A stretch of DNA of 64,000 bases from contig NZ_FNTQ01000001.1 in assembly GCF_900105755.1 (NCBI RefSeq), positions 1,674,001 to 1,738,000 of the forward strand, written 5' to 3'. A program made the position numbers and the translations under genes. Numbering within the stretch: the stretch's first letter is position 1; each line of letters begins with the position of its first letter. This stretch comes from Streptomyces sp. Ag109_O5-10. GTDB taxonomy: Bacteria; Actinomycetota; Actinomycetes; Streptomycetales; Streptomycetaceae. Positions 1 to 7,592 of the stretch are shown here, piece after piece. The notes below the pieces were generated by a model. That model was given only the letters and a program-made list of their open reading frames with translations, was not told the origin of the DNA and did not search any database.

Positions 1-378
1 TTCCCGGTGGACGAGGTGGTCGGCGAGACGTCGGCGGACTCGTTCGGGGCGCTCGTGCTGCCCGGCGGGGTGGCGAACCCGGACTTCCTGCGGACGGACG
101 ACAAGGCCGTGGCGTTCGTGAAGGACTTCTTCGACGGCGGCCGGCCGGTCGCGGCGATCTGCCACGCGCCGTGGACCCTGGTCGAGGCGGACGTGCTGCG
201 CGGCCGGACGCTGACCTCCTGGCCGAGTCTGCGGACCGACATCCGCAATGCGGGCGGCACCTGGGTCGACGAGCAGGTCAAGGTCTGCGACAGCGGCCCG
301 AACAAGCTGGTCACCAGCCGTAAGCCGGACGATCTCAAGGCGTTCTGCGAGGCCTTCCTAGACGTCCTCGCCGAGTAG
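1..378 (+). CDS. DJ-1/PfpI family type 1 glutamine amidotransferase-like protein, 3' part
   Basis: The 5' end lies outside the window; the reading frame is open from base 1. What remains is the C-terminal two thirds of a PfpI/DJ-1 domain. LVLPGGVANPD (the oxyanion-loop strand), AAICHAPW (nucleophile elbow; the Cys-His pair is the family's catalytic or oxidation-sensitive site) and LTSWPSLRTDIRNAGG (typical of the PfpI/YhbO subgroup) are all visible. The family includes stress-induced deglycase-like proteins and intracellular peptidases; the substrate cannot be told from sequence. It ends 38 bp before a convergent small gene. Family assignment is firm, activity is inferred. Confidence 0.9.
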   Translation, partial: FPVDEVVGETSADSFGALVLPGGVANPDFLRTDDKAVAFVKDFFDGGRPVAAICHAPWTLVEADVLRGRTLTSWPSLRTDIRNAGGTWVDEQVKVCDSGPNKLVTSRKPDDLKAFCEAFLDVLAE

Positions 379-416
379 CCCGCGATCCGGTAGGCCGGAA
401 CCAGGGCGCCGTGGCC

Positions 417-674
417 TCAGCCGGCCGCGGCGCCCGGCGTCGCCGTCTCGGCGCAGTTCCGCTCCCGGGCACCCTCCCGGGTCCGGCCGGCGGCGACCAC
501 ACGGCGCGGGTTACGCCGCAGGTACTCGCCCTCCAGCTGGGCCATGCGCTCGTTGTGGGCGCGCAGCGCGTCGTTCGAGCCGTACAGCAGGGTGTCGTGG
601 CGCGTCCGGTGGATGGTCTCCAGCTCCTTCATGAGCTGCTGGTCGTCCAGCCGGCTGGGGTCGACTCCGGTCAT
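417..674 (-). CDS. Small conserved actinobacterial protein, DUF6158-like
   Basis: An 85-aa protein starting at an ATG just upstream of TGVDPSRLDDQQL. A short N-terminal motif (DPSRLDDQQLMKELETIHRTRHDTLLYGSNDALRAHNERM) typical in layout of the DUF6158 family is followed by an arginine-rich linker and a low-complexity tail. Function is unknown in the family. The frame remains open upstream to 815, but that part has the look of out-of-frame GC-rich DNA and lacks homology I recognise, so the internal ATG is preferred. It stands alone, convergent with the PfpI gene and 107 bp downstream of the ABC-F stop on the same strand. Confidence 0.72.
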   Translation of the reverse strand: MTGVDPSRLDDQQLMKELETIHRTRHDTLLYGSNDALRAHNERMAQLEGEYLRRNPRRVVAAGRTREGARERNCAETATPGAAAG

Positions 675-781
675 GGTGGTACCCCGCTCGTCGTGTGGGT
701 CCCGGCGGTCCGGATTCCTGCCTCCACTGTACGAACATCCGGCCGCGCGGGCCTCCCTGGGGGCCGGCCCGCCGCCCGGCC

Positions 782-2401
782 CTACCGCACCCGCTCCACC
801 CGGCGCTCGTCCCACACCGGCTCCGCGGTCTCGCGGACCCGGCCGTCGCTGCCGAAGACCAGGTAGCGGTCGAAGGAGCGGGCGAACCAGCGGTCGTGGG
901 TGACGGCGAGCACCGTGCCGTCGAACGCCTCAAGACCCTCCTGGAGGGCCTCGGCGGACTCCAGGTCCAGGTTGTCGGTCGGCTCGTCCAGGAGCAGTGC
1001 CGTCACGCCCTGCAGCTCCAGCAACAGGATCTGGAACCGGGCCTGCTGGCCGCCCGACAGCCGATCGAAGTTCTGTTCGGCCTGCTGGGTGAGTTCGTAG
1101 CGGCGCAGGCGGGACATCGCCGCGCCGCGGTCCTGGGAGTGTTCCGTCCACAGGATGTCCAGCAGGGTCCGGCCCTCCAGCTCGGGGTGGGCGTGGGTCT
1201 GCGCGAAGTGCCCCGGGACCACGCGCGCGCCCAGCTTCCACTGCCCCTCGTGTGCCACCTCCTCGCCGGCCAGCAGGCGCAGGAAGTGCGACTTGCCGGA
1301 GCCGTTGGAGCCGAGGACGGCGACCCGTTCGCCGTAGAAGACCTCCAGGTCGAAGGGTTTCATCAGGCCGGTGAGTTCGAGCTGTGCGCAGGTCACGGCC
1401 CGTACGCCGGTACGGCCGCCCTTGATGCGCATCCTGATGTCCTGCTCGCGCGGCGGCTCCGGCGGCGGCCCGGCCTCCTCGAACTTGCGCAGGCGGGTCT
1501 GGGCGGCCGCGTACCGGGACGCCAACTCGTGCGAGATGGAGGCGGCCTGACGCAGGCTCAGCACCAGCTTCTTGAGCTGGGCGTGCTTCTCGTCCCAGCG
1601 CCGGCGCAGCTCCTCGAAGCGGGCGAAGCGTTCGCGGCGGGCCTCGTGGTAGGTGGCGAAGCCGCCGCCGTGTACCCAGGCGTCGGCACCGGTCGGCGAG
1701 GGCTCCACGGAGACGATCTTCTCGGCGGCGCGGGCGAGGAGTTCACGGTCGTGGGAGACGAACAGGACCGTCTTGCGGGTCTCCTTCAGCTGCTGCTCCA
1801 GCCAGCGCTTGCCGGGCACGTCGAGGTAGTTGTCCGGCTCGTCGAGCAGCAGCACCTCGTCGGTGCCCCGGAACAGCGCCTCGAGGACCAGCCGCTTCTG
1901 CTCGCCGCCGGAGAGGGTGCGCACCTGCCGCCACTGGGCCTTCTCGTACGGCACCCCGAGCGCGGCCATGGTGCACATGTCCCACAGGGTCTCGTGCTCG
2001 TAGCCGCGCACCTCGGCCCAGTCGGCGAGGGCCTGGGCGTACTTCAGCTGGGCCGCCTCGTCGTCGACGGTCATGATGGCGTGCTCGGCCTTGTCGACGG
2101 CCTGGGCGGCCGTGCGGATGCCGGGCGGCGCGACGGACACGAGGAGATCGCGTACGGTCGTCTCGTCCCGTACGGAGCCCACGAACTGGCGCATCACGCC
2201 CAGACCGCCACTCACGGTGACGGTGCCGCCGTGCGGCTTCAGCTCGCCGGAGATCAGCCGCAGCAGGGTGGTCTTGCCGGCGCCGTTGGGCCCGACGAGG
2301 GCGACGGCGGCGCCCTCGCCGACCCGGAAGGACACGTCGCCGAGCAGGGCCCTCCCGTCGGGGAGGTAGTACTCGAGATGCGCGGCTTCCAGATGTCCCA
2401 T
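782..2401 (-). CDS. ABC-F family ATP-binding protein
   Basis: A 539-aa soluble protein with two ABC ATPase domains and no membrane segments, the architecture of ABC-F proteins (EttA, Uup, antibiotic-resistance ABC-Fs) that act on the ribosome rather than in transport. The first Walker A is GPNGAGKTT (residues 37-45), with signature LSGGEQKRL and Walker B LLLDEPDNYLD; the second half has GSNGSGKSH, LSGGQQARF and LLLDEPTDNLD. An arginine- and glutamate-rich linker separates the halves. Whether it confers resistance (for example to lincosamides or streptogramins) or has a housekeeping role cannot be decided here. It is monocistronic, with a repeat hairpin upstream. Confidence 0.93.
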   Translation of the reverse strand: MGHLEAAHLEYYLPDGRALLGDVSFRVGEGAAVALVGPNGAGKTTLLRLISGELKPHGGTVTVSGGLGVMRQFVGSVRDETTVRDLLVSVAPPGIRTAAQAVDKAEHAIMTVDDEAAQLKYAQALADWAEVRGYEHETLWDMCTMAALGVPYEKAQWRQVRTLSGGEQKRLVLEALFRGTDEVLLLDEPDNYLDVPGKRWLEQQLKETRKTVLFVSHDRELLARAAEKIVSVEPSPTGADAWVHGGGFATYHEARRERFARFEELRRRWDEKHAQLKKLVLSLRQAASISHELASRYAAAQTRLRKFEEAGPPPEPPREQDIRMRIKGGRTGVRAVTCAQLELTGLMKPFDLEVFYGERVAVLGSNGSGKSHFLRLLAGEEVAHEGQWKLGARVVPGHFAQTHAHPELEGRTLLDILWTEHSQDRGAAMSRLRRYELTQQAEQNFDRLSGGQQARFQILLLELQGVTALLLDEPTDNLDLESAEALQEGLEAFDGTVLAVTHDRWFARSFDRYLVFGSDGRVRETAEPVWDERRVERVR

Positions 2402-2486
2402 GGTGAAGGATTCTGCGGGGCGCCTGCGACCTGGGGCAAACCGTTATCTGCCCGATGTCCTCGGCCGCGGGTGCGTCGTGGTTGCT

Positions 2487-2561
2487 CGCGCAGTTCCCCG
2501 CGCCCCCAAAAGTAAGGGGCGCTGCGGTGAGCGCCCCGTAAGGAGCGCGGGGAACTGCGCG
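2487..2561. repeat. Dispersed Streptomyces hairpin repeat; probable terminator of the phosphatase gene
   Basis: Two nested inverted repeats. The outer arms, 17 bp at 2487-2503 and 2545-2561, are exact reverse complements containing GCAGTTCCCCGC. The inner pair GGGGCGCT (2516-2523) and AGCGCCCC (2530-2537) closes a six-base loop. This is a familiar dispersed intergenic element in Streptomyces genomes. It lies about 40 bp beyond the stop of the histidine phosphatase gene and upstream of the ABC-F start, so a transcription-terminator role is likely. A decayed half copy occurs at 15076-15108. Confidence 0.8.
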
Positions 2562-2603
2562 ACCAGCCCCCACCGGGCCGCACCCGGAACTCCTCGCCGG
2601 CCC

Positions 2604-3251
2604 CTACTCCACCGGCTCCCCCGCAGGCCCGCTCGCCCCCGCCGGCTCCACGAGAGCGCCCTCCCAGGACAGCGCCTTCCAGCCGTCGGACGGGGAGCCC
2701 TCCAGGACGACGACGCCGGTGTTGTCGAGGGGGCGGGCCGCGGCGTAGGCGACGTCGACGTTGTCGGCGCGGGCCGCGGTCCACAGGCGGATCACGGCGC
2801 CGTGGCTGACCATGGCGACCGTCCCGGCGCCGCTCGCGGCGGCCTCGGCGATCACCGCCTCGTAGCGGTCCAGCGTCTCGGCCCCGGTGTCGCCGCCGGG
2901 CATGCGCAGCGCGGTGTCGCCGGCCGCCCACGCGAACACGGTCCGCATGTACTCCTGGCCGCGGTCGGTGTGCCCGGGCAGCAGCTCCAGGTCGCCGGCG
3001 AAGACCTCGCGGATGCCGTCGCGGACGATCGGGGTGAGGCCGCGGGCGGCGGCCAGCGGCGCGGCGGTGAGCTGGGTGCGGGTCAGCGTGGAGACGTAGA
3101 GGCGTTCGATGTCCTCGTCGGCGAGGGCCGCGGGCAGGGCCGCCGCCTGCCGCCGGCCGAGCGCGGTCAGACCGGGGCCCGGTACGCCGGTGTCGAGCAG
3201 GAAGTCGACGTTGGTCGGGGTCTGCCCGTGACGTACGAGGAGCAGGCGCAT
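2604..3251 (-). CDS. Histidine phosphatase family protein (phosphoglycerate mutase-like)
   Basis: A 215-aa protein beginning MRLLLVRHGQT: Arg7-His8-Gly9 is the phospho-histidine motif at the very N-terminus. The second catalytic His is in VAMVSHGAVIRL, and the acid/base Glu region REVFAGDLELL lies between them. These proteins hydrolyse small phosphoesters through a phosphohistidine intermediate; the substrate is unknown. The ATG at 3251 is preceded by GAGAGGAA at suitable spacing. The frame stays open upstream through the opposite strand of the PAP2-kinase gene, but that is shadow coding. It is divergent from that gene, with 72 bp between the two starts. Confidence 0.9.
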   Translation of the reverse strand: MRLLLVRHGQTPTNVDFLLDTGVPGPGLTALGRRQAAALPAALADEDIERLYVSTLTRTQLTAAPLAAARGLTPIVRDGIREVFAGDLELLPGHTDRGQEYMRTVFAWAAGDTALRMPGGDTGAETLDRYEAVIAEAAASGAGTVAMVSHGAVIRLWTAARADNVDVAYAAARPLDNTGVVVLEGSPSDGWKALSWEGALVEPAGASGPAGEPVE

Positions 3252-3323
3252 CCGGGAGGTTCCTCTCACTCGACCGCACCGGGAAACGGCAGGAAACAGC
3301 CACTTCAGGGTAACCGGACCGGC

Positions 3324-4808
3324 ATGAGCCCTGATGTTGACCTGACCGTCCTCAAGCCGGGCCGGCACGCGCTGCGCGACCGGCTGCTCTCGCTGGACCT
3401 GAAGCTGTTCGAGGCGGCCGCCCACCGGAACTGGCCGTTCGCCGAGCCGGTGCTGCCCCGGCTGAGCCGCAGCGCCAACCACGGGGTGCTGTGGTTCGCG
3501 ACGGCGGCCGCGGTGGCCGCGTCCCGCACGCCCCGCGCCCGCCGGGCCGCCGCCCGCGGCCTGGCCTCGCTGACCCTCGCCTCCCTGACCATCAACACCC
3601 TCGGCAAGCGGTCGGTGCGCAGGACCCGCCCGGCCCTGGACCCGGTGCCGGCCGTACGGCACCTCAAGCGGCAGCCGATCACGACCTCCTTCCCGTCCGG
3701 TCACGCCGCGTCGGCAGCGGCGTTCGCGGCCGGCGTGGCCCTGGAGTCCCCGGGGTGGGGCGCGGTGGTGGCGCCGGTGGCGTTCTCCGTGGCGATGTCC
3801 CGGGTCTACACGGGTGTCCACTTCCCGAGCGACGTGGTGGCGGGCGCGGCCCTGGGCTTGGGTGCCGCGTTCGTCGTACGGCGGCTGGTGCCGACCCGGG
3901 CGCAGATCGGTCCGCCGCCCAAGCCCCGTGCCGACGCGCCGGCGCTGCCCGACGGGGAGGGCCTCGTGGTGGTGGCCAACCGGGCTTCGGGCAGTTCGGA
4001 CCGGGTCCGGGCACTGCGCGACGAGTTGCCGAAGGCCGAACTGGTGGAGTGCGAACCGGAGGAGGTGACCGCCGAGCTGGAGAAGGCCGCGCTGCGCGCG
4101 CGGGCGCTCGGTGTGTGCGGCGGCGACGGCACCGTGAACGTGGCCGCGCGGACCGCGTTGCACCACGACCTGCCGCTCGCGGTGCTGCCCGGCGGCACCC
4201 TCAACCACTTCGCCTACGACCTGAGCGTGGAGGACGGCCGGGGCCTGGGCCGCGCGGTGCGCGAGGGCGAGGCGGTCCGGGTGGACGTGGGCCGCTTCAC
4301 CAGCGACGACCGGGAGGGCATCTTCCTCAACACGCTGAGTCTCGGCGTGTATCCGGAGCTGGTGCGCGAGCGGGAACGCTGGGCGCACCGCCTCGGCGGC
4401 CGGGCCGCCGAGGTGCTGGCGGCGGTGCGCGTGCTGCGCACCGACCAGCATCCGCAGGAGGTCGAACTCGGCGGCTCGGCGCACCCGTTGTGGCTGCTGT
4501 TCGTCGGCAACTGCGTCTACCACCGGATGGGCGTGACCCCGGGCCGCCGCACCGACCTGGCGGACGGGCTGCTGGACGTGCGGGTGGTGCACGGCGGCCG
4601 GCATCCGGCGCTGCGGCTGCTGTCGGCGGCCGTCGCGGGCGCGCTGAGCCGCTCCCCCGCGCACGCGGAGGTGCGGGTGCGCCGGCTGCGGCTCACCGGC
4701 CTCAAGACCGGTACCCCGCTGGCGTACGACGGTGAGGTCATCGACGTGAAGGGCGAGGTGCGGGTGGACAAGCTGCCGGCGGCGCTGACCGTCTACCGGC
4801 CGCACTGA
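3324..4808 (+). CDS. Bifunctional PAP2 phosphatase / diacylglycerol kinase-like membrane protein
   Basis: A 494-aa fusion. Residues about 40-195 form a membrane-embedded PAP2 domain with the three phosphatase motifs GKRSVRRTRP (about 93-102), FPSGHAAS (about 122-129) and SRVYTGVHFPSD (about 159-170). Residues about 210-494 are a DAGK_cat/LCB5-type lipid kinase with CGGDGTVN (about 265) and PGGTLNHF (about 288). The two halves catalyse opposing reactions on lipid phosphates, dephosphorylation and ATP-dependent phosphorylation, and the fusion is common in Streptomyces; the lipid substrate is not known. The ATG at 3324 follows the motif start best; the frame is open further upstream without homology. 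Confidence 0.92.
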   Translation: MSPDVDLTVLKPGRHALRDRLLSLDLKLFEAAAHRNWPFAEPVLPRLSRSANHGVLWFATAAAVAASRTPRARRAAARGLASLTLASLTINTLGKRSVRRTRPALDPVPAVRHLKRQPITTSFPSGHAASAAAFAAGVALESPGWGAVVAPVAFSVAMSRVYTGVHFPSDVVAGAALGLGAAFVVRRLVPTRAQIGPPPKPRADAPALPDGEGLVVVANRASGSSDRVRALRDELPKAELVECEPEEVTAELEKAALRARALGVCGGDGTVNVAARTALHHDLPLAVLPGGTLNHFAYDLSVEDGRGLGRAVREGEAVRVDVGRFTSDDREGIFLNTLSLGVYPELVRERERWAHRLGGRAAEVLAAVRVLRTDQHPQEVELGGSAHPLWLLFVGNCVYHRMGVTPGRRTDLADGLLDVRVVHGGRHPALRLLSAAVAGALSRSPAHAEVRVRRLRLTGLKTGTPLAYDGEVIDVKGEVRVDKLPAALTVYRPH

Positions 4809-4931
4809 CGGCTCGTCAGTCCACATCGTAAAACACGGGTCTCATCATTCGACATGCGGGCGTAGCGTTGCGGATACCGCGGGACGGGGCGGTCCGGCCC
4901 CGTCCGCCGGTGTGAGCGAAGGGGCTGGGCC

Positions 4932-5747
4932 ATGTCGAAACCACAGGAGACCGCCGTCTACACGCACGGTCACCACGAGTCGGTGCTGCGTTCCCACACC
5001 TGGCGCACCGCCGCCAACTCCGCCGCCTATATGCTCGGTTCACTCAAGCCGCACATGCGGATCCTGGACATCGGCTGCGGACCGGGAACCATCACCGCCG
5101 ACCTGGCCGCGCTGGTCCCCGACGGCCACGTGACCGGCGTCGACCACGCGCCGGGCATCCTGGAGCAGGCCCGCGCGACGGCCGCCGGGCGCGGGCTGAC
5201 GAACGTGGACTTCGCGGTCGCCGACGTGCACGCGCTGGACTACCCGGACGACACCTTCTGCGTGGTCCACGCCCACCAGGTGCTCCAGCACGTGGGCGAT
5301 CCGGTGCAGGCGCTGCGCGAGATGCGCCGGGTCGCCAAGCCGGGCGGTTTCATCGCCGTACGCGACTCGGACTACGCGGCGATGACCTGGTACCCGGCGG
5401 TGCCGGGACTGGACGACTGGTCGGACCTGTACCGGCGGGTGGCCCGCGCCAACGGGGGCGAGCCGGACGCCGGACGGCGGCTGCGGTCCTGGGCGCTGGC
5501 GGCGGGGCTGAGCGACATCACGGCCGGCTCCGGGACCTGGACGTACAGCACGGACGAGGAGCGGGCCTGGTGGGGCGGGCTGTGGGCGGACCGCACGGTC
5601 GCCTCCGCCTACGCCGAGCGGGCCACGGAGGGCGGTCACGCGACCACGGAGCAGCTGGCGGCGGTCTCGGCGGCCTGGCGGGAGTGGGCGGGCCGGGAGG
5701 ACGGCTGGTTCGCCGTACTGCACGGAGAAATTCTCTGCCGTAAGTGA
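4932..5747 (+). CDS. Class I SAM-dependent methyltransferase (UbiE/Methyltransf_11 type)
   Basis: A 271-aa soluble methyltransferase. SAM-binding motif I is ILDIGCGPGT at residues 44-53, followed by GVDHAPGILEQA (acidic ribose-binding loop) and the post-I motif VHAHQVLQHVGDP; the LREMRRVAKPGG segment is typical of Methyltransf_11/25. The N-terminal TAVYTHGHHESVLRSH is characteristic of the UbiE-like subgroup in actinobacteria. The acceptor is unknown. It starts 124 bp after the PAP2-kinase gene and is probably transcribed separately, since the intervening DNA could hold a promoter. Confidence 0.9.
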   Translation: MSKPQETAVYTHGHHESVLRSHTWRTAANSAAYMLGSLKPHMRILDIGCGPGTITADLAALVPDGHVTGVDHAPGILEQARATAAGRGLTNVDFAVADVHALDYPDDTFCVVHAHQVLQHVGDPVQALREMRRVAKPGGFIAVRDSDYAAMTWYPAVPGLDDWSDLYRRVARANGGEPDAGRRLRSWALAAGLSDITAGSGTWTYSTDEERAWWGGLWADRTVASAYAERATEGGHATTEQLAAVSAAWREWAGREDGWFAVLHGEILCRK

Positions 5748-5795
5748 GCCTGTTCCGCGGGTTCGGGGAAACTCGCTGCACAGGAGGTTCACATC

Positions 5796-5966
5796 ATGGT
5801 TCCCATCCTGCTGGTGCTGCTTCTGATCCTGATTCTCTTCGGGGCCGGATTTGCAGTGAAAATACTCTGGTGGATCGCGCTCGCCGTACTGGTGATCTGG
5901 CTTCTCGGATTCCTGGTCCGGGGCACGACCGGCACAGGCGGCAGGGGTCGCTGGTACAGGTGGTGA
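5796..5966 (+). CDS. 56-aa hydrophobic membrane peptide
   Basis: A very small gene with an excellent ribosome-binding site (AGGAGG, 9 nt before the ATG). The product is almost entirely two hydrophobic stretches, residues about 3-20 and 25-43, the first dominated by Leu, Ile and Val, then a basic tail rich in Gly and Arg ending WYRW. Small proteins of this build are annotated simply as hydrophobic protein in many Streptomyces and belong to a family found across bacteria as a stress-linked membrane peptide. It ends 21 bp before the convergent gvpK stop, so it may share the downstream end of the gas-vesicle transcript in antisense. Function unknown. Confidence 0.82.
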   Translation: MVPILLVLLLILILFGAGFAVKILWWIALAVLVIWLLGFLVRGTTGTGGRGRWYRW

Positions 5967-5987
5967 CGCCCCCCGCCGGTGACGGAG

Positions 5988-6272
5988 TCAGTCCCGCGGC
6001 AGCAGCGGTCCCAGCGGCCCGAGGTCCAGGTTCAGGTCCTCGGGCCGCAGTCCGTAGCGGTCGCGCAGCTCGGCCATCCGGTCCTCCAGGAGCATCAGGG
6101 TGAGCCCGATGCGCTCCTCCTGCTGTTCGGTGAGGTCGCCGGTGTCGAAGCGGCGCAGTGCCTGCCGTTCCATGAGCTGGCGCAGCAGCTCCACCACGGT
6201 CAGCACCAGTTTCACCAGGTCGCGCTCCACCGTGTCCGGTTCGAGGTCCAGCCGGTTGCGATGTTCGCTCAC
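5988..6272 (-). CDS. gvpK: Gas vesicle protein GvpK
   Basis: A 94-aa GvpK: the core LDLEPDTVERDLVKLVL with LLRQLMERQALRRFD and GLTLMLLEDRMAELRDRYGL is the family signature. GvpK is an accessory protein of gas-vesicle assembly, expected at or near the nascent vesicle. It is the last gene of the gvp cluster; its ATG overlaps the gvpS stop by 4 nt (ATGA), indicating translational coupling. Confidence 0.95.
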   Translation of the reverse strand: MSEHRNRLDLEPDTVERDLVKLVLTVVELLRQLMERQALRRFDTGDLTEQQEERIGLTLMLLEDRMAELRDRYGLRPEDLNLDLGPLGPLLPRD

Positions 6273-6457
6273 GTCTCCTCCCCCCAGGGTGCCGGCACTT
6301 GAGCGTTGACCGAGCTGATCAGCGCGTTCAGATCGATGCGCACCAGGTCGACGTCCGCGATGCGCAGGGTGACGTCACCGGTGATGACGACCCCGCCGGC
6401 CAGCAGCCGGTCGAGCAGGTCCACCAGGGCGACCTGACGGCGTTCGACGACGGTCAC
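6269..6457 (-). CDS. gvpS: Gas vesicle protein GvpS (GvpA-fold minor shell protein)
   Basis: A 62-aa protein read from a GTG at 6457 that overlaps the gvpL stop as GTGA, and ending in an ATGA overlap with gvpK. The sequence VALVDLLDRLLAGGVV followed by ITGDVTLRIADVDLVRIDL is the GvpA/J/M helix-strand-strand core. It is the shortest of the three GvpA-type paralogues in the cluster and lacks the long tails of GvpA and GvpJ. The role, a minor shell or nucleation protein, is inferred from family and position. The open frame extends far upstream through gvpL in another frame, so the coupled GTG decides the start. Confidence 0.9.
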   Translation of the reverse strand: MTVVERRQVALVDLLDRLLAGGVVITGDVTLRIADVDLVRIDLNALISSVNAQVPAPWGEET

Positions 6458-7251
6458 CGCTGCTCCCCCGCTTCCGCCGGCTTCGTGGGCTCGGTGGTCG
6501 GCTCGGTGAAGGAATAGGCCGCCCAGGGCCCCGTGAGTTCCACCCGAATTTCCGGCGCCTCGTCCTTCGTACGGTCGACCAGTTCCACGAATTCCTCGGA
6601 ATCCGCTCGGGACACCAGATAGGCGGCATTGAGCAGGTTCCGCCCGGACACCCCGGAAAGGGCCGCATTCTGCGGAGGGTGCAGCCGGGAATCCTCGGCA
6701 CGCCGGGACAGCCGCTCGTGCAGGGTGTGCGCGAATTCCTCGGCGGCCCGCCACTTCTCCTCGTGCGCACGCGTGCTCATCCGCCGCTGCCGCAGGTAGT
6801 CCCGCCCACTGGCGGGCCGGCCGACGGGCGCGGGCGCCTGCTCGGGCGGGTCGGCGTACAGCTTCACGCCCCACTCGACCCGCCCTTCCAGCCGGTCGAG
6901 GATGTGCAGGAAGTCGGCTTCGCGGTCCTCCATCATGGTCCGCACGCCGCTGTCGTCCCGGAAGACCGTGGCCAGCCTGAGCGGCAGCGGCGTGGTGACC
7001 GTGGTGAGCGCGTCGATCACACCCTGGTGGGCACGGGCGGTCGCGGCCAGCCAGTCCAGGTCCTCCAGATGGTCCCGCAGCGGCCCCTCGGCGAAGTCGC
7101 CCTCCGGGACCGTGCTGACGACGGCGACCAGACCGTGGTGCCTGAGCAACCCCGGCGGGCTCCCGCCCACACCGCTGAGCTGGGCCTGGAGAGCCGCCTC
7201 GAACGGACGGCAGACGGCGTACACGTACCGGAGCCCGCCCTGTGCGGTCAT
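6454..7251 (-). CDS. gvpL: Gas vesicle protein GvpL (GvpL/GvpF family)
   Basis: A 265-aa GvpL/F protein. It opens with GLRYVYAVCRPFEAALQ, the conserved N-terminal strand, then GLVAVVSTVPEGDFAEG and the central LPLRLATVFRDD segment of the family, and ends with the conserved WAAYSFTEP. GvpF/L proteins bind the growing shell and accessory proteins during assembly. ATGA overlap with gvpJ upstream and GTGA overlap with gvpS downstream. It is the second GvpF/L homologue of the cluster. Confidence 0.94.
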   Translation of the reverse strand: MTAQGGLRYVYAVCRPFEAALQAQLSGVGGSPPGLLRHHGLVAVVSTVPEGDFAEGPLRDHLEDLDWLAATARAHQGVIDALTTVTTPLPLRLATVFRDDSGVRTMMEDREADFLHILDRLEGRVEWGVKLYADPPEQAPAPVGRPASGRDYLRQRRMSTRAHEEKWRAAEEFAHTLHERLSRRAEDSRLHPPQNAALSGVSGRNLLNAAYLVSRADSEEFVELVDRTKDEAPEIRVELTGPWAAYSFTEPTTEPTKPAEAGEQR

Positions 7252-7592
7252 CTGTCCTCCTCCTGGCGCTGCCCGCGGCCGGCCTCAAGTGCCTCCAGGG
7301 CGGCCAGCCGCTCCCGCAGCTCATGGTTCTCCCGGGTGAGCTGATCGCGCCGGGCGCGGGTGGACAGCTCGGGATCGTGCTCCCACCAGTCGATGCCCAT
7401 CTCCTTCGCCCGGTCGACGGAGGCGACGATCAGGCGGAGTTTGATGGTGAGCAGTTCGATGTCGAGCAGGTTGATCCTGATGTCACCAGCGATGACGATG
7501 CCCTTGTCCAGGACGCGCTCCAGGATGTCGGCGAGGTTGGAGCCCCCGCCGTCCCGTCCGTAGGGCTCGGGCAGCCGGCCGGCCATCGTCAT
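7248..7592 (-). CDS. gvpJ: Gas vesicle protein GvpJ
   Basis: A 114-aa GvpA-family protein: LADILERVLDKGIVIAGDI, then a second strand (NLLDIELLTIKLRLIVASV), then a highly charged helical C-terminus rich in Arg and Glu that is predicted coiled coil. In gas-vesicle systems GvpJ is a minor shell or cap protein needed for nucleation. It starts at an ATG overlapping the gvpZ stop (ATGA) and ends overlapping gvpL. Confidence 0.93.
   Translation of the reverse strand: MTMAGRLPEPYGRDGGGSNLADILERVLDKGIVIAGDIRINLLDIELLTIKLRLIVASVDRAKEMGIDWWEHDPELSTRARRDQLTRENHELRERLAALEALEAGRGQRQEEDR

Noticed and set aside
695..2515. 606-codon plus-strand open frame opposite the ABC-F gene
   Set aside because: It mirrors the ABC-F coding frame; its protein is low-complexity Leu/Gly/Val with no motifs, as expected for the complement of high-GC coding DNA.
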